From positions 94,136,723 to 94,200,722 of the forward strand of contig CM049309.1 of NCBI GenBank assembly GCA_026874595.1: a stretch of 64,000 nt of DNA. Reading direction: 5' to 3'. This DNA is from Sipunculus nudus. Its lineage: Eukaryota; Annelida; Sipuncula; Golfingiida; Sipunculidae. The notes beneath the pieces are model-generated. The model saw nothing but the letters and a program-made list of their open reading frames with translations, searched no databases and had not been told where the DNA came from. Below are positions 1-12,175 of this stretch, one piece after another; positions within the stretch are counted from its first letter, which is position 1, and each line of letters begins with the position of its first letter. Position numbers and translations under genes: made by a program.

Positions 1-686
1 ATTCCATGCTCAGCTGGGTTTTTTTTGTCAGACAGAAAGAGTATTGCTAATGTTTAGTTTAGCAATCCATTCGATTGGATTGAATCAAAGATTCAAATTA
101 GTGTGCTCCATTTAAATTTATCACTTTCATTAAAAAAATCATAAAAGAGAATTTATCCCTGCATCAAATTCTCAAATAATCTTTCTAATAGTTGTGAAAT
201 CTAGAAAATTAAGGGGTAACACTGGAGAGAAAAATGCATGTGCTTAAACTTTTTTATTAAAACATAATGAATGTGATAGTAAATCACCAAACTATTGATG
301 ATGTATGTATTGCAATATGAATATCTTTACCCTGAGGAATCATTTATATATAAATATATATTTCCACACATTTAAATAATGGCATTTGGCCATGAGGCTC
401 AGCTGTATCTGACATTCAGGCATGTTATATGTACCAGAACTACAGGTGGTATTATATTTTTAAAAAATAGAAAGGACTTTTGTTGTATGTCAGTCAATAC
501 CAGCAAATACTTTATTTTTAATTCGATCACATGATGATTACAGTTGTGAGTATGGCAATTAATCAATAGTCTCTTAAGTGATAAGAATGGTGAATAAAAG
601 TAATAAATAGAAATCCCCCTTCTGATGAATTCAAGCCTCCTCCATTCACTTATTCGGCCCATATCTCCAGGTTCATTTGTGAAAAG

Positions 687-745
687 GTGACTCTACTTTT
701 GTGAATATTCCTTATAGGTGACTCTACTTTTGTGAATATTCCTTG
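687..745 (+). repeat. Direct tandem duplication, 31-bp period
   Basis: GTGACTCTACTTTTGTGAAT occurs twice in tandem with a four-base spacer (ATAG). Two copies only; looks like a recent slippage or duplication event. Confidence 0.8.
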
Positions 746-2659
746 ATGATCATTGTGGATCCGGAACATGCTCCGGATAGACACCAAAAATCAATTGATT
801 CTTCATTTTGCCATTCTTGGAAGACCCTGAGAGTTTCATGAAATTCCATTCATGATTGCCTGAGTTATGTTACGAACAAACACACAAACACACAGACTGA
901 AATGAATGCATACCTCCTGGTGGAGGCAAAAAAACAAACCATAATTCATAATACAGTGCAGTCAAGTTTTTGGACTGTTTACTTTTACCTACTGATTCAA
1001 AGAAAATCTTCAAAAATCCAGTCACTAGTGCCAATACAGACTGTCAGCCATGTTACTGCTAGTGTTAGCCTTGACCTTCACTTCAGGCTTAGTATATTTT
1101 CTGGCTTTTTACCTTGGCTTCCATGTTTGTTAAGCCATACAGGTTCTGCCAGTAACATAAATGGAATAGGCCCTCCCCAGACAGCCACCTGATCAGTCTG
1201 ACTGTCCTCATAACAGCAGGACAGATAAAGAATTGATGATATTACACAGAGGGAGGGTGTCTGTAAGCCAACAGGTGTCAAGAGCTTCAGTTTATATGAA
1301 TTAAATTGGTTATTAAAATTAAAATTTATTTACCTAAAATTGTGAATCTTTTTTCATTCTTAAATTTTAAGTTATGAATTTTAAAATATTTATTATTCTT
1401 CATTTAGATTTTAATAGTTACAAATCTGATTCTATTACAGTTTAAATATATTTTTGACTTGCTACTCTTTATTTGATTATATTTTAGGAACTGCAATAAC
1501 TTTATTATTTATTCATTATATTTATTCCTATCTCAAACATTATTTTAGTTTACAAGTAGTCCATTTCCATTGACATTACATGACTGACATTTCATGCTTC
1601 TTAAGACAAAGATAGCTAATTAAAGTTTGTCATTTCACACATAAGAGACTATATTTAATGTTCTTAATATGAAATTACAATGTCACTTCAACTAATCTTT
1701 TTCACCTTTCCTGTGAGTCAGGATAATTTACTGTTAACATCACCAGTAATAAGATATAATTACACACCCCTAACAAGAACTTTAACCACAGAGACAACCC
1801 TTTCACATACATGTACCTTTAAAAATGTCTTTAATGTAGAATTGCACAATATGGTGAATAGGGGTGACAAAACAAGTAATGAAACCATTACAACAGTGTC
1901 AGCAAAACACAGGGCTCACTAGTGAAATAAATAGCCCTTGATATAGAAGGTTAATGACTTGCACTCATTTAACACAGTTGCCATGGTAACCATTCAGTCC
2001 CCTGTGGTATCTTGGCAGAGAGAAATATGTGGCTACAAGATAATGCTGGCTCTCTCAATATCAGGACAATAATGTATTGTAACAGAGTTTTTTGTCTCAT
2101 GAAAACCAGCATGAGGTTTGGCAGTAAGTTGTTTTGTGACCAAAGTAATGACATTGATACTCTCTATATTTTTACCACAATAAACCATTTTTAGCTCATT
2201 TAGAAGTCAGCTGAGATCCTGAGAAATCAGCCACTGCTTGCTGTCTGGCTGGCCAGCAACAGATTTGCCATATTTAAATCTGTTCAGACTGGACCTACTG
2301 ATTAAGTATGAAGACATCTATATTCAAAACCACTTGTAAAATTTTAGATTATGCCACTTTGATTTGTCTTATTTGATTAACAGAATTGTTAGCACTTAAA
2401 CACAAACTCAAGGAAATTTAAATGATTCAGCCAGAGAAGTCGGAGGTAACATAGTGACATATCCACACAAATTAACAGTTCTTGCATGATAGCTGTGAGT
2501 CTACAAACAATAAAATTAATGAAAATTAAATAATTTGTGAGAATCTTAAAAGGAAGGAATACCCTTTGGAACAAGGTATTTTTTTCTCTTGTCTTCTTGG
2601 TGAACAGAAGTCTTTTAGTATCATGATATCAAGACTGAAAATTTGGGTCAAAGTGGTTA

Positions 2660-2795
2660 AAAAATTTAATTTAGTTAATAAAACTGTCAACAACTGTCAC
2701 ATTCATTAGTCAATTTAGTAAATAAATCTTCCAACAACTGTCACATTAATCAGTCAGTTTAGTTAATAAATCTTTCTACAGAAGTCACATTCATG
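2660..2795 (+). repeat. Degenerate tandem repeat, about 3 copies of roughly 47-50 bp
   Basis: The motif TTAGT(T)AATAAA..CT..CAACAACTGTCACATT is repeated with substitutions. Copies are diverged, so the array is old. Confidence 0.6.
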
Positions 2796-3030
2796 ATATA
2801 AGACCCTGATTCCATTCAGACATCATCTGTTCCTTCTTGTCACAATTTAAGCTGGATTAACACTACAATGTTTTGACTGACGTTTTCCGACGTTTGGGCA
2901 AATGTCTAGCCCTGCTGGTAAAAGTTTAAGTAAGTTAATGTTAGTTGGCTAAAGGTAGAGAACACCGTAGTCATTGAAAGTTTTCGAGTTTCTGAAAATT
3001 TGCTGACATTTGGAAATAAACATAGCTGGA

Positions 3031-3687
3031 AGTTGTGCTCCGTCTGTAAACGATCCTGAGCGCTAAGTGGGTTAAGTTTTACAGATCCTGCCCCAGTTGA
3101 GCTCCGTCTGTAAACGATCCTGAGCTCTAAGTTGGTTAAGTTTTACAGATCCTGCCCCAGTTGAGCTCCGTTTGTAAACGATCCTGAGCGCTAAGTGGGT
3201 TAAGTTTTACAGATCCTGCCCCAGTTGTGCTCCGTCTGTAAACGATCCTGAGCTCTAAGTTGGTTAAGTTTTACAGATCCTGCCCCAGTTGAGCTCCGTT
3301 TGTAAACGATCCTGAGCGCTAAGTGGGTTAAGTTTTACAGATCCTGCCCCAGTTGTGCTCCGTCTGTAAACTATCCTGAGCTCTAAGTTGGTTAAGTTTT
3401 ACAGATCCTGCCCCAGTTGAGCTCCGTCTGTAAACTATCCTGAGCGCTAAGTGGGTTAAGTTTTACAGATCCTGCCCCAGTTGTGCTCCGTCTGTAAACT
3501 ATCCTGAGCTCTAAGTTGGTTAAGTTTTACAGATCCTGCCCCAGTTGAGCTCCGTTTGTAAACGATCCTGAGCGCTAAGTGGGTTAAGTTTTACAGATCC
3601 TGCCCCAGTTGAGCTCCGTTTGTAAACGATCCTGAGCGCTAAGTGGGTTAAGTTTTACAGATCCTGCCCCAGTTGAGCTCCGTTGGT
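3031..3687 (+). repeat. Minisatellite, 64-bp unit, about 10 copies
   Basis: The unit runs from GAGCTCCGTCTGTAAACGAT through TTAAGTTTTACAGATCCTGC to CCCAGTT. Copies are nearly identical. Two variants largely alternate: GAGCGCTAAGTGGG and GAGCTCTAAGTTGG. This indicates amplification of a 128-bp dimer. The last two copies are both of the first type. No coding role is supported. Confidence 0.95.
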
Positions 3688-4407
3688 GAACATCGGCATT
3701 AATGTTAGGCAAAACAACAACAAACAAAAACTGACAAAATGTACACCCAGAAGGGATATGTGTACACTTCAAAACCTCAAGAATGTCAGGAAGACAGTCC
3801 ACAAACAGTCAGCTTTTTATATGAGTATCGCCTGACGCTGACCTCAGCTGACCTCAGGCTGTGCTGAGTGTTCCTTTGCCTGAGTTTCCAGGTCAGCAAC
3901 CTCTGCACATACACCAGGTCTAAGATGGGAAAATTTTGCCTTGTTAATAAGAATTAATGCAACGCTAGCAAACAATGCCGAAACAAGACGCTAGGAAATG
4001 TTTTTAAAAGTGGATATGCCTTGGGCCCAAAACGTTCATAGCGCAAAAATGTAATTTCCCCATTGTTTGGGCTCATTTCTCTGACTTTTCATAGGCAGGT
4101 ACACACATTTGTAGTGTGAAAACACCTTTATTATAACATCAGTTTGTCAAGGGAAATTAGACCTTTTATAACTACTTAAGAAAGATATCTCAACACTTTC
4201 TGCAATAATTGTATAATTAGACATACATTTGACATGGCACTTTAATTAAAACACAGGAATATCATGAGGCCCCTCCTGTCCTACCAGTAAATTGTATGAC
4301 ATTACCAGACAAGGTTGAAGAGATAATTGACTTCAGAGTAGGCTAATATAGATAATTGATAGATAATTTTGAAACAATAAGACTTTCTTCTCTCATAATT
4401 TTTTCAC

Positions 4408-4468
<61 letters not shown>

Positions 4469-4590
4469 CATTCAGTAAGGTTGATGAGGTAAATTAATGT
4501 GACTTTCTCTTGTCATAAAAATGTTAAATATATGATGGTTAGACAAGGTTGATGAGATAGATTAATGTGATGTTCTCCTCTCCTTGGCAG
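3688..4590. other. Unique non-coding DNA ending in a 3' splice site
   Basis: Contains no recognisable gene. The last 20 bases form a pyrimidine-rich tract ending TCCTTGGCAG, the acceptor of the exon at 4591. A (TA)n microsatellite lies at 4411-4462. Confidence 0.6.
4411..4462. repeat. (TA)n microsatellite
   Basis: About 25 uninterrupted TA dinucleotides. Simple-sequence tract, likely length-polymorphic. Confidence 0.95.
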
Positions 4591-4815
4591 TGGTGAGAGC
4601 ATCTCCTCGCAAGGGGTTGAGATGCCGACTAACAAGGCAGGGAAGCCCGCCATTCATGTGACATTCTCAGATAATAACATAGAACACACTCTGGCTTCTT
4701 CAACGGAGCCCCTTGCTCACTCTCCTCCTTCTCAAAGTCCTGCCATATCACCCAGTCCATCCAGCTCCTCCTGCGACAGACATCCCATCATAAAGACCAG
4801 GCCAAGGTCACAAAG
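4591..4815 (+). CDS. Internal coding exon of an unidentified Ser/Pro-rich protein (partial gene)
   Basis: The segment is bounded by a good acceptor (TTCTCCTCTCCTTGGCAG, ending at 4590) and a consensus donor (CAAAG then GTGAGT, from 4816). One frame is open throughout: one base, 74 codons, two bases, so both flanking introns are phase 2 and the exon is a multiple of three. The peptide starts GESISSQGVEMPTNKAGK and continues PAIHVTFSDNN. It then becomes a low-complexity Ser/Pro stretch (SPPSQSPAISPSPSSSSC) and ends in a basic tail (IIKTRPRSQ). This composition suggests a disordered linker with SP phosphorylation sites rather than a folded domain. I do not recognise the family. GC content is clearly higher than in the flanks, as expected for an exon. 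Upstream exons are not visible here and probably lie outside the window. Candidate downstream partners in the same phase are at 57650-57739. The in-frame ATG at 4622 need not be a start. Confidence 0.75.
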
Positions 4816-5965
4816 GTGAGTCAGTGCATTTACTGCGGGACTGCTGGTAACGTTGCCTGATTACCCTGACCTGTGCTATGCATGTGTTGAGGAGATCCCG
4901 GTTCTGTTCACCCTTGGATGGTTTTATTTTCCACACTCCAAAGTTTGATGTTATTTGTCTCTAGTTTATAATATTGTGCATTACAGCATGGAGTTTGGGA
5001 TTTTACTAGTATTGTAGTGTCCTCTTCATAGTCTTTGATTGTGTATTTGTTTGTCCTTGTTATCCACCATTTAAAATAACCATCTTGTTTTTCTTTTTTT
5101 TTATAAATCTTTGAGAAACAGTGGAAGAAGTCAAGTGTACCATACATGTATCATGTGATTATAGGGGTCTTGTCAGATATTCTGATGGCATCTTTAACTT
5201 CCAGGCAGTCTTTGGAAAAGATCAGATTCATAACTGGGTTATCTCTATAAGGTGATTTGTATATTGTACCTTGGGGATTATACACAGTGTGGTAAATAAA
5301 CTACCTCTGTATCATCTGGTCTTAATGGTTACCGATATTAATTTCACATTTAAAATGGCTGTAAGGAAAGTAATAACATAGAAATGGGCAAACTTCAAGG
5401 TATGAAGGTAATTCTCCACGTGTATCAAGATTGGCAGTTGAGCATCATGACCGACAGGTCACTTGTGTCATGTGTGACTAACTTATCACCCGCAGTATGT
5501 GTTTAGATACCCTGCTCTTTTTAAACGAAAGTTCCTACTGTGTCAGCTAGTTTCCTTGATGTGTGGTTCCACTGTGATATTAGCTGAATGAAGAGTCCAT
5601 GTTTGTGGGATCTTGTTGCTACCATCTGAGATCACAGTCAAAATTAACATTCAGTGTTTTTGATCAAATGTTCATTAATGTCCAATCCATTTGGTCATGT
5701 GAAACCAGATATATTTTTATGTTTTAGACTTATTGAACAATTGTATGGTTATTTCTGATATGAAGTGAATGTTATCAGGTATCAGATGAATAAAAATCAC
5801 TAAAGAAAAAGTGTCATAACAACAGACTTGATTCACAGAAATCCAATTTTACAGGCCTTTCAGGGTGGAGTACACTATATTATAAATAGCCATGTAAATA
5901 CACCTTATTGATATTATATTATACATAGCCATGTAAATACATCTTGTTGATATTATATCATACAG
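4816..5965. other. Probable intron, unique AT-rich DNA
   Basis: Starts with the GTGAGT donor of the preceding exon. Contains no further splice-flanked open segment that I can support. A two-copy repeat lies at its end. Confidence 0.5.
5869..5965 (+). repeat. Two-copy direct repeat, about 44-bp period
   Basis: AGCCATGTAAATACA followed by CTTRTTGATATTATAT occurs twice next to the LTR-like segment. It may be a local duplication unrelated to that element. Confidence 0.65.
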
Positions 5966-6660
5966 TGTTACAGGTGTTCTTTTTATTGTGTGGCACGGGT
6001 GTAACTCATGTTGTTGCACTCTTGCCTGGCCGCTTGATATATTCTATGTTTAATCCGTACCGGTTGAACTCTTGTTGTCCTGCTGGCTTGGTCGTGAGTC
6101 ACATGTACACCATGGTGTGTGGAGACACGCAGCACTGTTTTTCTAGATAATTCCTGAAATGCGTGTTTACTGTGCGAGATCTTATAGACTGTTTGAGAAG
6201 TGGAAAATTCCTGGCTTGAGGTGTGAAGGTATATAAGGGGCTGTGTTTAAGCAAGAGGGCAGAGAGCAGCAGAGCAGATTCCAGCGGACGCAGAAGCGTG
6301 TGTCAGATTCTAAGACCTTATCCGACAAATGCGGCAATTATACATTTTCAAAGACTTTCTCCTGGATTTTATGCATTTGGACTTCAGTTTACTTTCTGGG
6401 TTGTTGCAAGAACTTTCCACTGGACTGTCATTCTCAGAGAGTTTACATACAAAGGACTTATCATTGTGATGGTGTTTGCATCCAGGTACTGTACCATTAT
6501 CTTTCTGTGTGATTGTATTGACTTGTTGCTATACCGCTGTTTTATTGTATGATTGTATTGATTTGGTGTATTGTATTGTTTGGGTTGTTTTAAGAATAAA
6601 TTATAGTTAATTGTTAACAAAAAACCACTGACTTCTTTATTCATTCCCCTTGACATTTCA
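5966..6660 (+). mobile_element. Putative solo LTR of an LTR retrotransposon (boundaries approximate)
   Basis: The segment is laid out like an LTR. It begins TGTTACAGGTGTTC. A TATA box (TATATAAGG) lies at about 6229-6237, followed by a purine-rich leader with repeated GAGCAGCAGAGCAG-like sequence. A polyadenylation signal AATAAA is at about 6595, with a short downstream tail ending near TTGACATTTCA. It is more GC-rich and less repetitive than its surroundings. No primer-binding site, gag or pol follows, so it would be a solo LTR. I could not define a convincing 4-5 bp target duplication, so the ends are uncertain. It could instead be a TATA promoter of a short cellular transcript. The 89-109 codon frames inside show no recognised domain. 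Confidence 0.45.
6229..6237 (+). promoter_or_regulatory. TATA box within the LTR-like segment
   Basis: TATATAAGG followed by a GC-richer leader about 30 bases downstream. This is the expected geometry for RNA polymerase II initiation near 6260-6270. Confidence 0.45.
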
Positions 6661-8015
6661 CGCTGCCTAGTGTTCAGAATCTGATTTTTTTTATCTCTGG
6701 TACAGAGTTTTGACAGAACTGAAGATTTGTTATAAATCCAGGTATTATGACTTCTGTGCATGTACATACTGTCAGCATAATAATTTGTGAACATGTGAAA
6801 ATGTAACTACTTAAATTGTTAATTAATTTTAAAACATTGAGCAATCTCTGGTATAATGATTTAAACCAATCTCTGGTATAATGAATTTATCAGCACAACG
6901 CTTGCATCTGGTAGCCATTAGTTAGTGTGGGTAGTGTACTGTTTGGTAGTGACCTAAGACTGGTCACAGGTGCTGGCCAGTCATCCTATATGTACAGAGG
7001 TCTGATAAACAGATGGTGTGGCAGATTAATTAGCAGGTATCTCAGGTGAGTCAGCTGTGTATTCTACCTGGTACCACACTTATTGTTCAGGTTTACTTGT
7101 GTACAGCTGTCCTGCCTCACAGGGGTCACCACCCACTGTGGATGGTTAAAGCAACTAGTGACTAGAACAGCATGGGGCCAGGCGGGGAACATAAACATGG
7201 TATTAGCAGAAGCTAAGTGAACTCCACACTGTTTAGTAACTGGTAGATGGCTTGATACCAGATCACTAAACACAATCATCTTAGTCACCATAACAGTAAA
7301 GTATGTATCGTCTCCTACCACCATGACCACTCTTACTAATAAAAATATTATTTTTGATGGAAGACTGAAGTTCTCTAGGCCATCACATCAAAATCTAGTA
7401 CCTCTGTGTTATTGAAAGCTCACTAACACAGTCACTTAATACTTTTCTATACATGTATTTTCCTTTAAAAGATCTCTGGATCTGGATTTTGTTACCTTAA
7501 TTAATATCAAAATGTAAAGAAATTCAATACATTTGTCAGTTCTGATTATGATCGAATTCTGATATTTGAATGTTTAAGGCTGAGGAAATACTGAGGGCCT
7601 GTATTTTTCTTTGCTGGCCTGTGAAATCCTTTTTCTACAGGCCCAGGTGGCCTGAAAAATTTTAAACTAATTTCTACCCCTGAATAATATGACATGTACA
7701 TTTCTGGTGGATGTAAATCTGATTATTCATTGATTCCTCACAGAACTTGTTCACATTCCATGATAGGTTATTCCTCATCATGCAGCAAGGTATCATGTTT
7801 TTCACTTGGTTTATTACTTAGTTGGTTTGTTTGTCCGTTAGCAACTCAAATCCATAAGTTATGTACACATTTTGATGAAATTTTGCAGAGGGGTTGGCTT
7901 CCATTAAATATTGGAACTAATCAGGATCAATTTTATATGTTTTAATTTTAAATGTTATTTCCATTGTTAGGGGTTATTTAATTACCGATAGCCCAGATAA
8001 GAACCAGAGCTATTC
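6661..8015. other. Unique AT-rich non-coding DNA
   Basis: No supported exon. A 27-bp period duplication (CAATCTCTGGTATAATGA) is present at about 6841-6886. A donor-like CAGGTGAGTC occurs near 7042 but no open exon with an acceptor precedes it. Confidence 0.5.
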
Positions 8016-8877
8016 ATTGTATCAGCCAAAACAGAGTTTGCGGATACTATGTTTTCAGCCCCCTGCCGCCGCGTAGGTGTCCGGAGAACTCCTCCGTAAC
8101 CTCTGGGCGGAATTTTACGAAACCTAGGATTATGTTCGGGTCACATGTGAACTGCTGCGCACCGATTTTGTTTTGACCTCTGAACTCTGACCTTTCCTCT
8201 GCGCTCTGCGTCCGTTTGTGCGTCTGTTTCCACACATAAACCCACATATCTCGGATACCGTTTGACGGATCAGGAAATTTTTTTTGCACAAATATAGCCC
8301 TTGGAGAGCTTTATAACATACACAAAAAAATGGTGGCGCCACCTGCAAAATCACTCATATCTCTGCAGTGATTTGACTAATTCACCTGAAATTTGGCATG
8401 CGTATACATCCTGGATAGCTTTCCTGATTTTATGACAGGTGGCGCCACCTACATTTACGTTTACGCTGCAGACATCCAAGCTCATATCTCGGGAACTGTT
8501 TGACTGATTGGGCCAAAATTTTACATGTGTATAGATCTCACATAGCTCTTTATCATACCCAAAAATGATGGCACCACCTGCAGCCACTTTTCCACAGCTC
8601 CTGTCTGTTTGTCTGCCATGTGATAAAATCACTCATAAACATGTAGTGGTTTGACTTATCTGCCTCAAATTTTGCATATGTATACAACTTGGATGGTTTT
8701 CTGGATTTTGTGGTAGGTGGCGCAACCTACATACACCATTTTGCTGCAGACATCCATGCTAATATGCAACACTTCACTCTATTTCCCCTTGCCACTCAAT
8801 CCATGCCTCACTTCACCCGTTCCACTCTGATTTAGGCGGATACACATAGTCGCTTGTCGACTACCCGTATTCTAGTT
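8016..8877 (+). mobile_element. Hairpin-ended non-autonomous element (Helentron-like family A), copy 1
   Basis: The element opens with a short hairpin (TATCAGCCAAAACAG paired with GTTTGCGGATA). It continues with a GCCGCCGCGTAGGTGTCCGG segment, the shared GGTCACATGTGAACTGCTGC block, and roughly two internal units centred on GGTGGCGCCACCT. It ends in a second hairpin (GATACACATAGTCG with CGACTACCCGTATTC) followed by CTAG. The same order recurs at 51254-52154. Hairpin-ended elements with internal tandem cores resemble the molluscan pearl/Helitron-related non-autonomous elements. That classification is inference, because no transposase or helicase gene is present. Confidence 0.75.
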
Positions 8878-9450
8878 GATATATGAGACTGCTATGTTCA
8901 GGAGCTGACCAGCTGGTATCATCAGTTCTTTGTTCTATTAGTTTGATGTCTTTCTGTTGTATAAAGTACAGGCAATTTAATGAGGTGTTTGATTGAAAAG
9001 GAAAAAAATACCTCATACAAAGTTGTTAGATATTAATTAGTTGTCTAGGGAAAAGTTTGAATGATAAAGTACATGACTGATACCACATATTTTATCTTTA
9101 AAAATAACCAGTTGATAGATGATTTAATACTGAATAACTGAGTAAATCGATTGATAGATCATATTATCTTGAATAATTAAATACATTTCTTGATAGCTCA
9201 TATTATAGATTACAGATAAAAAAACTCTGATCTAAGCAGGGCATATTAATTGGATAATCTAATTAGGCCCATTAGTCATGTTGCCTGTGTTATTATTAGC
9301 TTCAAATCACACAGTTGTCTCTATGTGCAATGAATTGTTGGTAGTAAGGTTCGGATGAAAAATGCATTTTGAATACAATATATTAAATGAAACAGTTTAT
9401 ATTTTTGTCAAACAGTTTAGTCCATGTGGATGTGCATATATAATTCTTTT
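8878..9450. other. Unique AT-rich DNA
   Basis: No gene or recognised element seen. It leads into the 42-bp array. Confidence 0.5.
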
Positions 9451-9955
9451 AGTAGATTATATTTGTGATACTATACGTAATCTTTGTTTTCTGTAGATTA
9501 TATTTGTGGAAACTATACTTGATCTTGGTTTTCTGTAGATTATATTTGTGGAAACTATACTTGATCTTGGTTTTCTGTAGATTATATTTGTGGAAACTAT
9601 ACTTGATCTTTGTTTTCTGTAGATTATTTTTGTGGAATCTATACTTGATCTTGGTTTTCTGTAGATTATATTTGTGGAAACTATACTTAATCTTTGTTTT
9701 CTGTAGATTATTTTTGTGGAATCTATACTTGATCTTGGTTTTCTGTAGATTATATTTGTGGAATCTATACTTAATCTTTGTTTTCTAGATTATATTTGTG
9801 ATACTATACTTAATCTTGGTTTTCTGTAGATTATATTTGTGATACTATACTTGATCTTGGTTTTCTGTAGATTATATTTGTGATACTATACTTAATCTTG
9901 GTTTTCTGTAGATTATATTTGTGGAAACTATACTTTTATCTTGGTTTTCCAAAAG
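9451..9955 (+). repeat. Minisatellite, 42-bp unit, about 12 copies
   Basis: The unit is TAGATTATATTTGTGGAAAC followed by TATACTTGATCTTGGTTTTC and TG. A 42-base period equals 14 codons, which explains a 107-codon open frame with a 14-residue repeat. The residues are aromatic-, leucine- and tryptophan-rich, without other coding evidence. Variants GGAAAC, GGAATC and GATAC mark copy subtypes. Confidence 0.95.
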
Positions 9956-11034
9956 ATATGTTGAACCATTTTATTAGGGTAGGTACATTTGTATACTTGT
10001 CTATTTAAAAAAAAATTAAACACTGTTAAGATTACATCATAATTTGTTAATTATTTAACAATTTTAGTTTTACATGGGGGGTGGGATAAGGACAGATAGG
10101 GTTAATTATAAAATTTAAAAGTAAAAGACCAATATATCTCGCAAATAAAGATATAAATGAGAAAGGTGTGTCATAAAAGAAAAAAAAGTGTCTTAAAAAC
10201 AAAGTAATATAAAAACAATATATAAAAAAAATGAGTTATCCTGAGAGTAGTACATGTTACAGCAAGTTATTCTGTCAGACAGACCAGGGCTGTTATTGGT
10301 GAATGAGAATGCATGGTTAAGTGTTGACTGTAGTGTCGGGAACAGGAGGATAACATCAAAGATGAGAGAAGTGATGTAGCAATGTTTAATTTACTTGTAA
10401 AGTATCAGACCGGCATGGACCTGAATGCCAAAGTCTATTTACCCAGCTCCTTCCATGTGAGTGCCACTGTTTGACGACTGCCAGGAGCTGTACTGAAATA
10501 TTCTACGCTATATTGTGGTAACATTTCCTCTGGCCTTTAACCCAGGAGTGTTTGCTGAGACTTTATTAAAGTTGCTACACCAGATGGGCGTCATGTCGCT
10601 GTAATGAGATTCGCTTCGTGAGAGACGTCCACATCAGTGGCAGTCTTCCTGGGTATTGATTTTTACTCGTCTTTTTAAGTGCCGGAATCCCCAGCACTAT
10701 GAGCTTAGATGATCTGAGTGAAAAATACAGGCATTTGATGTGTAGGCCCCCTTCATTAGACCCTCCCTTGTTGAAATAGAATCCTATTTGTCAATGACAA
10801 ACTGCCTATCAATAACCATTCCTAAAATTGATGTCCTTTTTATTATAAACCCAACCAGGTTATTTTAAGAGCATGCGTCAATTATTCTTAGCTCAGCAAA
10901 ATTGTATTTTTTATCTTCGATAGTTACTGATTTCAAAGTTCTCAATAAATGCATTATGTAACAGCTAGGAATTATTAAGACATAGTAGGTAAAGTCTCTT
11001 TCATATTAGAAATCAGGTTAGTGTGACCTACTTT
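9956..11034. other. Unique DNA, including a possible conserved non-coding block at 10400-10740
   Basis: AT-rich at first. The stretch around 10400-10740 has higher GC content, several CpGs and no repetition, and no reading frame is open through it. It stands out from the low-complexity surroundings. Confidence 0.45.
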
Positions 11035-11860
11035 TTAGCTCAGCTGACTGAAAGTCAACTGTGGTATAGGAATGGCGCTTTGTCCGTCGTCCGTCCATCT
11101 GGCCCTCTGTCAGCAGGGCACAAAACATAAATGCTCACCCTAGAAACTTGTTACTGAATATCCTAATAGGATAATAAAAAATCTCCCTTGGAAACCTGAA
11201 ATTAAAGCACTGCGATCTATATCCTCTGAGCTATGGGGCTCACAATTACCCTTCCAAATAATTCAAAATTTTATACAAAACCTCCAATATCTTGATAATT
11301 AATGCATGGATTGCCATAGATCTTGCCTTGAATACTGACCATGACTAGTTTTGTCAGTTCCTGAAAACTGGTGCCGCTACCTGTAATTTTTCTAATTCTA
11401 CAATTTTTTTTCTGTTTTTGAGACTGTCAAATGACAGCAGTTATGTCAGTTTCTCAGCTGTGGTTTCATCCAGTGTCCTGAAAACCTGGTTTGTTTATTG
11501 ATTATAACTGGTTTCTTCAGTTCCTGAAGAATGTATTTTATCTATGTTAGATGCATTTTTTCCTTTATTTTGAGACAGCCAAATTATATTGATAGTATTA
11601 GATTTGCAGCTGTGGTTTCATCTAGTGTCCTGAAACTTTGTGTGTTTATTAGTGCTTGGTATGAATAAGGGGTTGCCCTATAGTAATCACCCTGTCTGTC
11701 TGTCCATCTTTTCAATTTTTTGTATGTCTGTCAATTTTTTTTCTGGATGATGGTTCCAGTTTGGATTGACATATGGATTTCAAACTTGATATGTATGGTC
11801 CACCTCTTAAACAAGCACTGTATTGATTTTGGGCTCATCAGGTACCTGTTTTCCTCTGAA
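11035..11860 (+). mobile_element. Dispersed element family B (TTAGCTCAGCTGACT... GTCCGTCGTCCGTCC), partial copy
   Basis: Starts TTAGCTCAGCTGACTGAAAG and carries the GTCCGTCGTCCGTCC run. It shares further blocks with 48658-49260 (CAAAACCTCCAATATCTTGA, CCTATAGTAATCACCCTGTC and the GGTTTCATCTAGTGTCC region). It ends around the block 'gacatatggatttcaaacttgat'. Relative to the copy at 48658 it lacks the later GGTCAAAGGTCA-rich part, so it is 3'-truncated or a shorter subfamily. No coding sequence recognised. Confidence 0.75.
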
Positions 11861-12175
11861 TACTTCTTGAGGACATCAAGACCCATTGGCTAGAGTTCAT
11901 ATCACAGTTTGGTTAAGCATTTATGAATTATATGGCTTTATTGGACAAATTATAAACATGTTAGTGCCCCTGTCTGGTGAATGATCATAAGCTCATGACG
12001 TTGTCCTGATTGCTGCTTGCCCTGTGGCAGTCTAACCTAGCTTTGTTGTAATTCAGCCTGGTCAGTCTGTGGTGGGCCTTGTCATTATTGAAGCTGTCTG
12101 AGGGAAAATCAATGTCCCACAAGATTACTACAGCAGGAAAGGAGACCTTGCTGAACACATACTCTGTAATCAAAC
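11861..12175. other. Unique spacer between element B and the 37-bp array
   Basis: No supported gene. Short frames on the minus strand have no recognisable content. Confidence 0.5.

Larger units (their letters stand above)
1..3030. other. Unique AT-rich non-coding DNA
   Basis: No splice-flanked open segment stood out on either strand. Short frames of 60-96 codons here have no coding character. It contains two small local duplications, listed separately. Probably intronic or intergenic sequence upstream of the exon at 4591. Confidence 0.6.

Noticed and set aside
7018-7050. Exon ending at CTCAGGTGAGTC
   Set aside because: The donor consensus is good, but no acceptor with an open frame of meaningful length precedes it.
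9465-9788. 107-codon frame resembling a hydrophobic repeat protein
   Set aside because: Same arithmetic: 42-bp unit equals 14 codons. Units outside the frame carry frame-breaking variants and there is no other coding evidence.
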